This document shows, in pieces, positions 7,378 to 15,388 of a stretch of DNA of 64,000 bases. The stretch spans positions 1 through 64,000 of the forward strand of contig NZ_WBMT01000021.1 in assembly GCF_008923185.1 (NCBI RefSeq), given 5' to 3'. The first letter of the stretch is position 1, and each line of letters opens with the position of its first letter. Both the position numbers and the translations under genes were made by a program. This DNA comes from Actinomadura rudentiformis (GTDB lineage: Bacteria; Actinomycetota; Actinomycetes; Streptosporangiales; Streptosporangiaceae). The notes under the pieces were generated by a model. It saw nothing but the letters and a program-made list of their open reading frames with translations, was not told the origin of the DNA and searched no databases.

Positions 7378-8880
7378 CTAGGCGGCGCGGGCCTGGGTGA
7401 CGCGGGGCGCGGGCTGGCTCGCGTGGCCGGTGGCGGGCGTGGTGGCGGGCGGGCCGAAGGTGATGCGTTCGTGGATGGGTACGCGCTTGCCCTTGCCGCA
7501 CGGCTGGATGCTGATGGTGAACAGGGCCTTGATCGCGGCGCGTTGCTGCCCTAGGGGAAGGTCGTGCCATGCCTGGGCGACGTCGGCGACGTCGATCAGC
7601 GGGGCTAGCGGGGACTGCTCGGTGGCCTGGTCCAGCTGGGCCTGGATGGCGGCGGCCTTGGCGCGGCGGCGGTCGGTCTGGGTGAGGAACTGGGCGCGGG
7701 TGATGCGGTCCTGTTCGTAGTCGTCGGCGATCTGTTCAAGGCGGGCGTTGTGCACGGCCAGTTCGGCCCTGAGCGCCGGTACGTCGATGGTGGCGCTGGG
7801 GGTGGCGATCAGCTCGGCGGCGTCCGGGCGCGACAGCCGCTCGATCACCACGCGGGACACGTACTCGTCGGCGTCGGCGCGCGGGATGGTGACGTGTCCG
7901 GGGGCACCGGTGTCCTTGCACCGGTAGACCGGCCGGTGCGCCACGCTGGCGGTGGTGTTGGAGCGCATCTTGCCGCCGCACGGGCACCGGTAGATGCCCG
8001 ATCCCAGCCACTTGGCGGCCGGTCCGGGCTCGTGGTTGGTGCGGCGGGCCGGGTCGGTCAGCTTGGCGACGATGCTGCGCCACACGTCCTCGGGCAGGAT
8101 CGGCTCCCACGGTGCGGTCCCGATGATGTCGGCCTCGGTATAGGGGCTGCGGTCCCGCTTCTGCCCATGCTTGGGCTCGGGCCGGTACACCAGAAACCCG
8201 GCGTTGCGCGGGCGCAACAGGATCTCCCGCACGTTGTTACTGGTCCACCGCAGGCTACGGGTGTTGGGCACCTCGCGTTCCCGCAGATCACGGGCGATCG
8301 CCTTCAACGGCACCCCCGACAGCACGGCGTTGGCCATGCGCACGATCTCGGCGGCCTCCTCGGGCTTGATCGTGCTCCCATCGGCTTCGAAGCCGTACGG
8401 GCGGGTCCCGCCGCTGAACACCCCGCGCTTGGCCTGGCGCTGCTTGGCGAGCCTGACCCGTTCAGACCGGTGCTCGGACTCATACCGGGCGATCGCGCAC
8501 AACTGCCGGGCGACCATGCGGCCGGTCGGCGTGGCCAGATCCAGCGGACCGGCCTTCACGGTCTCGGTCGCGACTTGGTGCGTCTCGACGACGTTGATGT
8601 AGTCCTCAAGCTCGGTGTTGGAGCGGTGAAGCCGGTCGGTGTGCCACGCCAGCACCCGATCCGCGTTCCCAGCGGCCAGATCCCGCATCATCCGCAGATA
8701 GGCCGGGCGCGGCTTTCCCGAATACGCCGACAGGTCGTTATCCACGTACACCTTCACCACCGAATAACCGCACCGGTCCGCCAATTCCCGGCACTGTTCT
8801 TCCTGCGAATCCACCCCCAGACCCGCCCCGGTCCTGTCGCGAGAGATACGCACATAGATAACCGCGCGAGTCTCGCTCAT
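7378..8880 (-). CDS. large serine recombinase (site-specific integrase)
   Basis: A 500-residue serine integrase. Residues 5-150 form the resolvase catalytic domain, with the nucleophile Ser13 in YVRISRD and the arginine set downstream (AWHTDRLHRSNTEL). Residues about 155-260 are the recombinase domain (GGTRPYGFEADG). Residues 299-330 hold a zinc ribbon (CPCGGKM ... YRCKDTGAPGH), and residues about 365-425 are a coiled coil, as used for synapsis. Such enzymes join attP and attB without host factors, leaving short cores like ATCGG. The ATG at 8880 follows GGAGGG; an ATG 12 codons upstream is less well placed. It lies 90 bases from the right end of the element and is co-directional with the broken host gene, so the host promoter could read into it. 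Confidence 0.95.
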   Translation of the reverse strand: MSETRAVIYVRISRDRTGAGLGVDSQEEQCRELADRCGYSVVKVYVDNDLSAYSGKPRPAYLRMMRDLAAGNADRVLAWHTDRLHRSNTELEDYINVVETHQVATETVKAGPLDLATPTGRMVARQLCAIARYESEHRSERVRLAKQRQAKRGVFSGGTRPYGFEADGSTIKPEEAAEIVRMANAVLSGVPLKAIARDLREREVPNTRSLRWTSNNVREILLRPRNAGFLVYRPEPKHGQKRDRSPYTEADIIGTAPWEPILPEDVWRSIVAKLTDPARRTNHEPGPAAKWLGSGIYRCPCGGKMRSNTTASVAHRPVYRCKDTGAPGHVTIPRADADEYVSRVVIERLSRPDAAELIATPSATIDVPALRAELAVHNARLEQIADDYEQDRITRAQFLTQTDRRRAKAAAIQAQLDQATEQSPLAPLIDVADVAQAWHDLPLGQQRAAIKALFTISIQPCGKGKRVPIHERITFGPPATTPATGHASQPAPRVTQARAA

Positions 8881-8967
8881 GCCACTGCCCTCCGCTGTCC
8901 CGATTTCGCTTTCCATACCTCCATTCTTCCCTTTCAGAGTGCCAATATCCGCAGTTCGCGTGCGCGG

Positions 8968-8981
8968 CCGGGATCGGCGTG
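8968..8981. other. right attachment site of the integrative element
   Basis: CCGGGATCGGCGTG, sharing CCGG, the core ATCGG (8973-8977) and TG with the left site at 1537-1550. The host reading frame on the far side is DUF222 coding sequence that continues in frame into the 3' part when the two cores are superimposed. Confidence 0.85.
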
Positions 8982-9802
8982 CCATCACGCAGCCACCCCG
9001 GCTGGTCGTCCCCGGTGAGGGTGTCCAGGTGGGCGATGACGGTGACGCGGGTGTTGCGGTGCCCACCCGACAGCACCGCGGTGAGGGCGGCGGCGGTGCG
9101 TTCGGCCAGATCGCGGCGGTCGTCGCTGCCGGCGGGCTTGGCCAACGGCGCCAGGGTGCCGTCCAGGAGGGCGGTGTCTTCGGGATTGAGCCAGCCCTTG
9201 ACGTAGCAGCCACCATCCAGCGACCGGCTCACCGCCAGCCACGACCGCTCATACCCACGCCGCACATCCTCCGGCTTATCGTCACCGTTGTGTTCGGCGA
9301 CCAGGTCATGAATCTTGTTAGCGAGCCGGGCGACCTTGCCCGCTGACAACCCATCCTCGGCGGCCTGTAGCAGGATGTCTTCAGCGGTCGCGCAATCCTC
9401 ATTGCTCAAGCGGTGGACGGCGTCGGCGATGGTCGCGGCGAACCCGTACGACAGGTCCCCGGTGGCCATCTGCGCCTTCACCCTCTCGAGCCGGGGCAGT
9501 TGCCGGGCCAGGGTGATGCGCTCTTTGGCGCGGCCTTCGCGCATGCCCATCCGGCACCGCAACCACGCCTGGGTGGACGGCAGCCCCCAATGTTTCATTT
9601 CCCCGGTCCGGTCCACCACCGCGATCAATCCGGCGAGGGCGTATTCGGTTTGGTCGATGGCGGTGGCCAATTGCTCGGCCAGCTCCATGCACGCAGAACC
9701 AGAATCCGGAGCGGATCGTTGCGCGAGTTGGGCAGCGATCGCGGCTGCCGCTTCCACCAATTGCGCGGTGGAAGCGGACGAAAGATCCGCGATCGAATTC
9801 AT
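8973..9802 (-). pseudogene. 5' part of the DUF222/HNH endonuclease gene
   Basis: From the ATG at 9802 the frame encodes about 276 residues of a DUF222 domain: MELAEQLATAIDQTEYALAG, GLPSTQAWLRCRMGM, ARLANKIHDLVAEH, then VTVIAHLDTLTGDDQPG and WLRDGTPIP at the junction. Past the core ATCGG the frame runs on into element DNA as a meaningless tail to a stop at 8738, overlapping the integrase gene in another frame. The matching HNH domain is at 1112-1541. As it stands the gene would make a nuclease-less protein with a foreign tail; excision of the element would rebuild the full-length gene. The promoter side (9803-9835) is AT-rich, with CTGTTATGATATCGTCACGAACAG containing a CTGTT/AACAG inverted pair. 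Confidence 0.9.
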
Positions 9803-9979
9803 ACTGTTATGATATCGTCACGAACAGTCACACTGCAAGGCATTGAGGTGTATCGGCGGCTGTATCTGGCCACCGGATTTCCTGCGTCGGTTTGGGTGTT
9901 TTGCGCACCGGCCTTCGTTGCTGAACGACGGCTGAGTCGAGGCCAGGTCAACATTGTCATGCGTGATCAGTATTGTTTG

Positions 9980-10200
9980 TGGCCGTCGTTGATGGATGGT
10001 CGCCCGGATTGCCGTCCCACGGTTGCAACCTAGTTGGGGACGGGTGAGTCGGAGATTAAGTCGGCTGAGCTGGGTGGGCGGTTGAGCGGTGCCGAAGTGA
10101 CCCTTTGCGCGCCCGTACGGCTGGCTGTGTGTTGCTGTCACGTTGGTTGCGGTTGCGGAAGTTCAACCATGCACGAAGGTTGAGCCGCCACCATTCTTCA
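9980..10200. repeat. dispersed repeat R1, copy a
   Basis: This 221-base block recurs almost unchanged 240 bases downstream (10220-10440). Its most conserved part is GTTGAGCGGTGCCGAAGTGA (10081-10100) followed by GTGTTGCTGTCACGTTGGTT. It shows no open frame with a recognisable product and no transposase. It may be a non-autonomous element, a structured RNA or a fragment of something larger; I cannot decide. Confidence 0.85.
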
Positions 10201-10219
10201 GTGCCACATGTCCATGCGG

Positions 10220-10440
10220 TGGCCGTCGTTGATGGATGGTCGCCCGGATTGCCGTCCCACGGTTGCAGCATGCCTGAGGGCGGGTGAGTCGGAGATTAAG
10301 TCGGCTGATCTAGGTGGGCGGTTGAGCGGTGCCGAAGTGACCCTTTGCGCGCCCGTACGGCTGGCTGTGTGTTGCTGTCACGTTGGTTGCGGTTGCGGAA
10401 GTTCAACCATGCACGAAGGTTGAGCCACCATCATTCTTCA
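10220..10440. repeat. dispersed repeat R1, copy b
   Basis: Near-identical to copy a at a fixed offset of 240 bases; differences are concentrated around 10268-10280, where the bases after CACGGTTGCA diverge. The tail GTTCAACCATGCACGAAGGT is shared with copy a. Confidence 0.85.
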
Positions 10441-10487
10441 TGGTCAGCATGTCCATGTGGTGGCCGTTGTTATGGATGGCCGGGTGG

Positions 10488-10625
10488 TGAGGTTCCCCTG
10501 TAGCACGGCCACCTGCGGTGAGATGGGTCAGTCTGCGGTCAGTGAGGTGCGGTACTGCTCCTCGTAGGTGACCGGGCTGAGCATTCCGATGCTGGAATGC
10601 CGTCTGAAAGGGTTGTACCAGCATC
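10488..10625 (-). pseudogene. IS3-family transposase remnant (3' end only)
   Basis: On the minus strand the frame ends WYNPFRRHSSIGMLSP followed by VTYEEQYRTSLTAD and a TGA at 10530-10528. This is the invariant C-terminus of IS3-family integrase-type transposases (the H-S-S-I-G/L-x-x-x-S-P region). Only about 33 codons survive. TGAGGTTCCCC at 10488-10498 fits an IS3-type terminal repeat, so this is the right end of a deleted element. It separates R1 copies b and c. Confidence 0.75.
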
Positions 10626-10661
10626 AACGTGGCCGTGGAACGGGGGGAAGCTCAGTGGGCG

Positions 10662-10820
10662 GCCGTCCCACGGTTGCTCCGTGGTTGGGGGCGGGTGAGT
10701 CGGAGATTAAGCCGGCTGATCTGGGTGGGCGGTTGAGCGGTGCCGAAGTGACCGTTTGTGAGTACGTGCAGTTGGCTGTGTGTTGCTGTCACGTTGGTTG
10801 CGGTTGTGGGGGTTCAGCCA
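10662..10820. repeat. dispersed repeat R1, copy c
   Basis: Begins GCCGTCCCACGGTTGC and carries the same GGTTGAGCGGTGCCGAAGTG (10733-10752) and TTGCTGTCACGTTGGTTG blocks as copies a and b, with a more diverged centre and end. It lies between the IS3 remnant and the IS256 pseudogene. Confidence 0.8.
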
Positions 10821-10939
10821 GGGTCGCGTCCATGGGGTTGGTGCATGGGTTTGGCCAGGTCAGAGGGTGCGGCGTCGTGGCGTGAGACGGCCATCGCGTG
10901 ATCCTTTGAATCGACCAAGATCGAAGGAGAAGAAACGCG

Positions 10940-12112
10940 ATGGCCGTGAACGACAGTGTGGACCTTGCGGGCTGGTTGGCCGAGTAGATCGGGGCGGGTG
11001 AGCCGGATCTGTTGCGGCAGATGGTGACCACGATGGCGAATGCTTGATGTCGGCCGAGGCCGGTGCGATGTGCGGCGCCGGCTACGGGCAGCGGTCGCCC
11101 GAGCGGGTCAATCGCCGCAACTGGGTAGCGGGAGCGGGAGCGGGACACCCGGGCCGGCACCGTGGAGCTGCGATCCCGAAGCAGCCACTCGGGGTCGTAC
11201 TTCCCCTAGTGGCTGCTGGAACGCCGTCGGCGGGCCGAGCAGGCCCTGATCTTGGTGGTGGTCTTATCTGCTGGGTGTGTCGACGCGGCGGGTGGACAGC
11301 TGGTGGAGCAGAGGGGCATCAAGAACATCTCCAAGAGCCAGGTCAGCGAGATGTCCAAGGTGCTGGAGGTCCAGGCGCAGGCGTTCGGCAACCGGCCGCT
11401 GGAGGCAGGGCCATATGTGTTGGTGTGGGTGGACGCCCTCACTCACAAGGTCGGTGAGGGCGGCCGGACCCGTGAACGTGCACGTCCTGGTGGCCGCCAG
11501 CGTCAACGCCGACGGGCACCGCGAGATCCTCGGGGTCGAGGTCACCTCATCCCAGGACGGCGCGGGCTGGCCGGCGTTCCTGCGCGGCCTGGTCGCCCGC
11601 GGCCTGACCGGCGTCCAACTGGTCATTTCAGATGCGCACCGCGGCCTGGTCGAGGCGATCGGATCGACGCTGCCGGGCGCGGCATGGCAACGCTGCCGCA
11701 CCCACTACTTGCGCAACCTGCTCACCAAGGTCTCCAAGTCCACCCAGCCCTGGGTAGCCACGCTGGCGCGCATCATCTTCGGCCAGCCCGCTGCCCAAGG
11801 GCAGCTCAGCATGCCCGGGTGGTCGACTGGCTGCAGGCCAAGCACCCCCCGACGCCGCCGAGCACCGCGACCAGGCCAAAAGCGATCTGCCTGCCTTCAC
11901 CGCGTTCCCGCGGCAGGTGTGGCGGCAGATCTGGTCGAACCATCCCCAAGAACGGCTGAACAAAGAAATCCGGCGCCGCACCGACGTGGTCGGCATCTTC
12001 CCCGACCGGACCGCGATCGTCCGCCTCGAGGCACCGTTGTGATGGAACAGACCGACGAATGGACCAAGGCCCGCCGCTGCATGGGCCTGGAATTCCCATC
12101 CCAAGCCCGCCT
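10940..12112 (+). pseudogene. IS256-family transposase pseudogene
   Basis: Reading from the ATG at 10940 gives MAVNDSVDLAGWLAE and then an in-frame TAG (10985-10987), followed by fragments in changing frames: GEPDLLRQMVTTMANA, then MCGAGYGQRSPERVN, GIKNISKSQVSEMSKVLE, VLVWVDALTHKV, VNVHVLVAASVNADGHREIL, GVQLVISDAHRGLVEAIG, CRTHYLRNLLTKV, and finally EIRRRTDVVGIFPD and EQTDEWTKARRCMGLE. Together these cover most of an IS256-type Mutator transposase, including the regions of the DDE residues. At least one nonsense codon and four frameshifts make it non-functional. GGCCATCGCG (10889-10898) and CGCGATGGCC (10936-10945) form an inverted pair around its start. Confidence 0.85.
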
Positions 12113-12368
12113 GACATCTCATCAAGGGCACCACACCCGCCCCCACCATCGGCCAGCACGAACTCACCGCTTAACCTGCAACAACAGGACCACGCGGACC
12201 TGCTCGTACACCACCTCGCCGGACGTGACCTCAGCCAGGCGCGAACGGTGAGGGTGGGCCGCCGCCTGAGGTTGCGCCACATCCCGCTGGTTTCACGCGT
12301 GAGTCATAGCTCCACGTTCAGCCCCTTCTGGCGCCACCTCGTCGCACGTGATGGTGACTTGGGGAAGA

Positions 12369-12917
12369 TCATGCGGTCCTTGCCGGGTGGCATCGGCGCA
12401 CGTAGTAGGCGTACGTCAGCGCCAGCGTCAGTGGGCCCCACAGACCGACCGGACTGATGCAGATCTTCGCCAGCGCCTCCCACCAGCCGTTCTCGTAGCC
12501 GGTTCCATCGATGACGCCGATCCAGGTGAGCGCCATCATCACCGAGACGGCGGTCATGACCAGGCCGCCGATCGCCGCCGGGACGATTACTGCTGCCGGA
12601 CGGATGCTCTTGCCGCCGATGAAAGGGATCCAGGCGGGGGCGACCTCGCCCCACCCTCGTACCAGGCCGATGCCCAACAATGCCGCCGCCTCCGTGAGCA
12701 CGCTGAGGCCGAAGACGTACGGAATGCTGATCCACAGCGCCGCCGTGGCCGCAGCGTCGACCTGGCCCATCTCGAAATGGAAGGCGAACGGCAGCCGCCA
12801 CAGGCACGAAGGCAGGACAAGCAGCGGGATCGCATAGGCGGTTCGCAGCGCCCAGCGCGGGACGGGCCGTTGGGTGTCGCTGACAGAGGGGGCCGCGTGA
12901 ATCAGTTTGATCGCCAT
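12369..12917 (-). CDS. hypothetical integral membrane protein
   Basis: A 182-residue protein with about four hydrophobic helices: residues about 22-42 (TAYAIPLLVLPSCLW), 58-85 (TAALWISIPYVFGLSVL), 110-135 (AVIVPAAIGGLVMTAVSV) and 150-172 (GLWGPLTLALTYAYYV). A loop contains GWGEVAPAWIPFIGGK, a feature shared by an uncharacterised family of actinobacterial membrane proteins. Function unknown. The ATG at 12917 gives MAIKLIHAAPS; an ATG eight codons upstream is also possible. It is the only apparently intact gene in the IS-rich stretch from 9.8 to 15.3 kb. Confidence 0.7.
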   Translation of the reverse strand: MAIKLIHAAPSVSDTQRPVPRWALRTAYAIPLLVLPSCLWRLPFAFHFEMGQVDAAATAALWISIPYVFGLSVLTEAAALLGIGLVRGWGEVAPAWIPFIGGKSIRPAAVIVPAAIGGLVMTAVSVMMALTWIGVIDGTGYENGWWEALAKICISPVGLWGPLTLALTYAYYVRRCHPARTA

Positions 12918-13338
12918 GCCCCGACACTCTTCGACCTGCAAGGACTGGTGATCACTCGTTCAGGGGAACCGGCTCCCCCGCCGGAGTGAGATGCCAGAGG
13001 GTGGTGACCGGGTCGGCGACCGGCACGCACTGCGCGAGCCGTCGTCCTGCCCTTCATCGAGCCCGGCGGACTCACCAAGCCCAGGAAGGGCCAGGAGCGC
13101 CAGAGCCCGCAGGGTGGGGCCAAGAACATGTTCGAAGAACCAATCCCGCGCTCTTCGCGGCAGAGGCCGAACATCAGCAACGAGCAAGGGGGCGCATCTG
13201 AACGTGCGGAGCGTTGCTGCGAACGTCCAGTGCGTTGCTGTCACATTGGCGAGGTTTGCAGGGAGCCTGGTCTGGGCGAAAGGGTGGCGGTGGCCTGGGG
13301 TGGGTAAATCCCGCGCCCCGCGCGGCTCAGGGCTCGGG
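12918..13338. other. gene-free stretch in the repeat zone
   Basis: About 420 bases without a supportable gene. A minus-strand frame from 13244 begins inside a motif resembling repeat R1 (GTTGCTGTCACATTGG, 13233-13248) and is not convincing. The remainder is unrecognised. Confidence 0.4.
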
Positions 13339-13620
13339 CATCAGCCACCAGGAAACCTGCGCCTTCCCAACGTGCCTTGCCCGCCGCATACTTTCTTGTC
13401 GCTGCCGCTTTTGGTCTTTAGCCCCCTCCTGTCGGCGGCCGGACGGGGTGCTGCGCCAGAGGGGTGACCGCTGCCGTCAACCGCGAAGCGGCATAGCAGT
13501 AATCGCCCGATACGCAAAGCCACAGGCAACAACAATCAACAACCACAGCCCCAGGTGGCTACCCGCACAACACTGCCGCGCCTCACCCAATACCTACATT
13601 CTTATCGCCACCGCTTTTAG
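13339..13620. repeat. dispersed repeat R2, copy a
   Basis: The block starts CATCAGCCACCAGGAAACCTGC and contains TTCTTGTCGCTGCCGCTTTT, TTTAGCCCCCTCCTGTCGGC, the hairpin-forming CTGCCGTCAACCGCGAAGCG, and CGATACGCAAAGCCACAGGC. It closes with another TTCTTATCGCCACCGCTTTTAG-like segment. It recurs at 13879-14138. No coding content is evident. Confidence 0.8.
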
Positions 13621-13644
13621 ATTATTAACCCACCCGCCGACTGC

Positions 13645-13735
13645 CGGATGGTTGAGCGGTGCCGAAGTGACCGTTTGTGGGGCCTGCGGGTTTGCTGTGC
13701 GTTGCTGTTACGTTGGTTGCGGTTGCGGGCGCCCG
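13645..13735. repeat. dispersed repeat R1, partial copy d
   Basis: Carries GGTTGAGCGGTGCCGAAGTG (13648-13667) and GTTGCTGTTACGTTGGTTGC followed by GGTTGCGG, the conserved halves of R1, but lacks the outer parts. It sits between R2 copies a and b. Confidence 0.75.
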
Positions 13736-13878
13736 GTTTGTGCAAATGTGTGAGGGTAGGCAATGGCCAGGAGTTGCATAAATCCGTGCGCTCCGCGCGG
13801 CTATGGTTCGAACGTCAGCCACCAGGAAACTTGCGCCATCTGAACGCGCCAGGTCCGCTCCGCAGCTCCATGTTCGGA

Positions 13879-14138
13879 CATCAGCCGCCAGGAAACCTGC
13901 ACTTTCCGAACGTGTTTGGCCTGCCGCCTACTTTCTTGTCGCTGCCGCTTTTGGTCTTTAGCCCCCTCCTGTCAGCGGCCGGACGGGGTGCTGGGCCAGA
14001 GGGGTGACCGCTGCCGCCAACCGCGAAGCGGCATAGCAGTAATCGCCCGATACGCAAAGCCACAGGCAACAACAACCACAACCCAGGCAGCTACCCGCAC
14101 AACACCAACACCTACATTCTTATCGCTACCGCTTTTAG
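13879..14138. repeat. dispersed repeat R2, copy b
   Basis: Closely matches copy a over its whole length, with small indels near the end. The short stem TGCCGC/GCGGCA around CAACCGCGAA is perfect here and has a G-U-compatible change (TGCCGT) in copy a, which hints at selection on RNA structure. A further partial start of R2 (CGTCAGCCACCAGGAAACTT) lies at about 13814. Confidence 0.8.
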
Positions 14139-15060
14139 GCCTTAGCGCTCCTGACAAATTGATCGTTGTGGCTGCCTTGCAGTGGGAGTGCCGGTTTGAT
14201 CAATCTTTGTGAGAAGGGGGTGAGCAGGCGCGGTGGGTCGTGCGTGACAGCTTGTGGGAGCGGGTCGGGCCGCTGTTGCCGAAGGCGGAGCGGTGCACTG
14301 GTTACCTGGGCCGCAGGCGGCTGGGCGACCGCAAGGTGTGGTGCGGGCTCTTGTTCGAGCTGCACACCGGCATACCGTGGGAGTTGTTGCCCCGGGAGCT
14401 GGGGTCGGGCGCTGGGGTTGGGGTCGGGCATGACCTGCTGGCGCCGGTTGAAGGAGTGGCACCAGGCGGGCGTGTGGGAGCGGCTGCATCAGGTGCTGCC
14501 GGCCGGGGTTGCACGCGGCCGGGAAGCTGGACTGGTCGCGGGCGGTGATCGACAGCCCGCGCGTGCGGGCGCTCACGGGTGGCCCAAAACCGGGCCGAGC
14601 CCGGTCGACCGCGCACGAACGGGCTCGAAACACCACGTCCTCGCCGGCGGCCACGGCACCCCGCTCGCCGGTCAGCCTGACCGGCGGCAACCGCAGCAAG
14701 GTGACTCAGCCGATGCCGCTGCCGGCCGCCATCCCACGTGGACACGTCCGGGCAGCCGCGCCGACGGCCCGACTGCCTGGACGCCGACCGTGGCCACGAC
14801 CACGACAACTACCGGCGGCCGGACGGCGCCAAGGGCATCAAACACCAGATCGGCCGCCGCGGCACCGCGCACGGCTCTGGCCCGGGCAAACACCGCTACA
14901 TCGTCGAACACACCATCGCGCTCCCGCACCGGTCCCGCCGTCTGCGCATCCGCTGGGAAATCCGCGATTACATCCACCAAGCCCTCATGACCCTGGCCGC
15001 AGCCATCATCTGCTGGCGACGCCTCGTCCGCTGACCTTTCTGTTAGGACCTCTTAGCCCC
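14138..15060 (+). mobile_element. degenerate IS5-family insertion sequence
   Basis: The left end GGCCTTAGCGCTCCTGACAA (14138-14157) and the right end, read on the minus strand from 15060 as GGGGCTAAGAGGTCCTAACA, can be aligned as imperfect inverted repeats around a broken IS5-type transposase. The outer flanks both resemble parts of repeat R2, so the IS may have inserted into a third R2 copy. The exact ends are uncertain because the terminal bases also match R2. Confidence 0.6.
14240..15034 (+). pseudogene. IS5-family transposase pseudogene
   Basis: Fragments in several frames assemble an IS5-type (DUF4096/DDE) transposase: LWERVGPLLPKAER, WCGLLFELHTGIPWELLP, then CWRRLKEWHQAGVWERLHQ, LDWSRAVIDSPRVRA, KHHVLAGGHGTPLA, HDNYRRPDGAKGIKHQIG and finally HRYIVEHTIALPH with RWEIRDYIHQALMTLAAA. 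At least three frameshifts separate these blocks, so no functional transposase can be made. The normal length of the family (about 260-280 residues) fits the 795-base span, so damage is by small indels rather than deletion. Confidence 0.8.
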
Positions 15061-15110
15061 GTTCCTGTCGGCTGACGGGCGGGATGTTTAGTCAAATCGC
15101 TGCAGCCGAG
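15045..15110. repeat. diverged right part of a third R2 copy
   Basis: CTCTTAGCCCCGTTCCTGTC and GCGAAGCGGCGCAGCAG correspond to TTTAGCCCCCTCCTGTC and GCGAAGCGGCATAGCAG in copies a and b. The left counterpart of this copy would be the segment ending at 14138, across the IS5 remnant. Confidence 0.55.
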
Positions 15111-15388
15111 CGCGAAGCGGCGCAGCAGGGACCTACGGATGCACAAGCCAGCAGGCGGGCGCAGAACCCAACGGCCCCAGCGACTTTTTCTTCGCTGCCG
15201 ATAGCTATGTCGTGTTGTATCCGGCGCGGACACATCATGTTGGGCGTCCGTCAACGGCCGAGAGTTGCGGAACCTCGCCACGGGGGTGGATCGGGTTCGG
15301 CAACTGACCGTAGAGGCTTGGGCAGTGCTTCGCTAGCGTCGGCGTCCAGCGGGGTGGAGGCCGCGCCGTTGGGGGTTGGGAGCGGTCC
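15111..15388. other. stretch between the repeat zone and the first cargo gene, no gene recognised
   Basis: Open frames exist but have no domain or ribosome-binding site. The segment TTTTTCTTCGCTGCCGATAG near 15185-15204 resembles the start of the R2 motif TTCTTGTCGCTGCCG. Confidence 0.4.

Larger units (their letters stand above)
1547..8977. mobile_element. 7.4-kb RepSA/serine-integrase integrative element (AICE-like, apparently without transfer genes)
   Basis: The element is bounded by ATCGG cores and interrupts a DUF222/HNH gene. In order it carries a SANT-like DNA-binding protein, an unknown basic protein, an anti-sigma-type ATPase, an XRE/DUF5753 regulator, a DUF397 protein, a RepSA-like rolling-circle initiator, a small unknown protein and a large serine recombinase next to the right end. 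Replication initiator plus integrase is the core of actinomycete integrative and conjugative elements of the pSAM2 type. Those normally also encode an FtsK/SpoIIIE-like TraB translocase, usually a GntR-type KorSA, and an excisionase; I see none of these. The element is therefore either mobilised by others or decayed. The integrase at one end, reading inward, and intact main frames suggest a fairly recent insertion. Confidence 0.85.

Noticed and set aside
12960..13244. A minus-strand frame of 94 codons between the membrane gene and R2
   Set aside because: It begins inside an R1-like repeat, has no ribosome-binding site and its product is Arg/Ser/Pro-rich without a domain.
13339..14138. The R2 repeats as a CRISPR or as tRNA clusters
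   Set aside because: Only two to three long copies of over 250 bases, no spacers, and no cloverleaf could be drawn.
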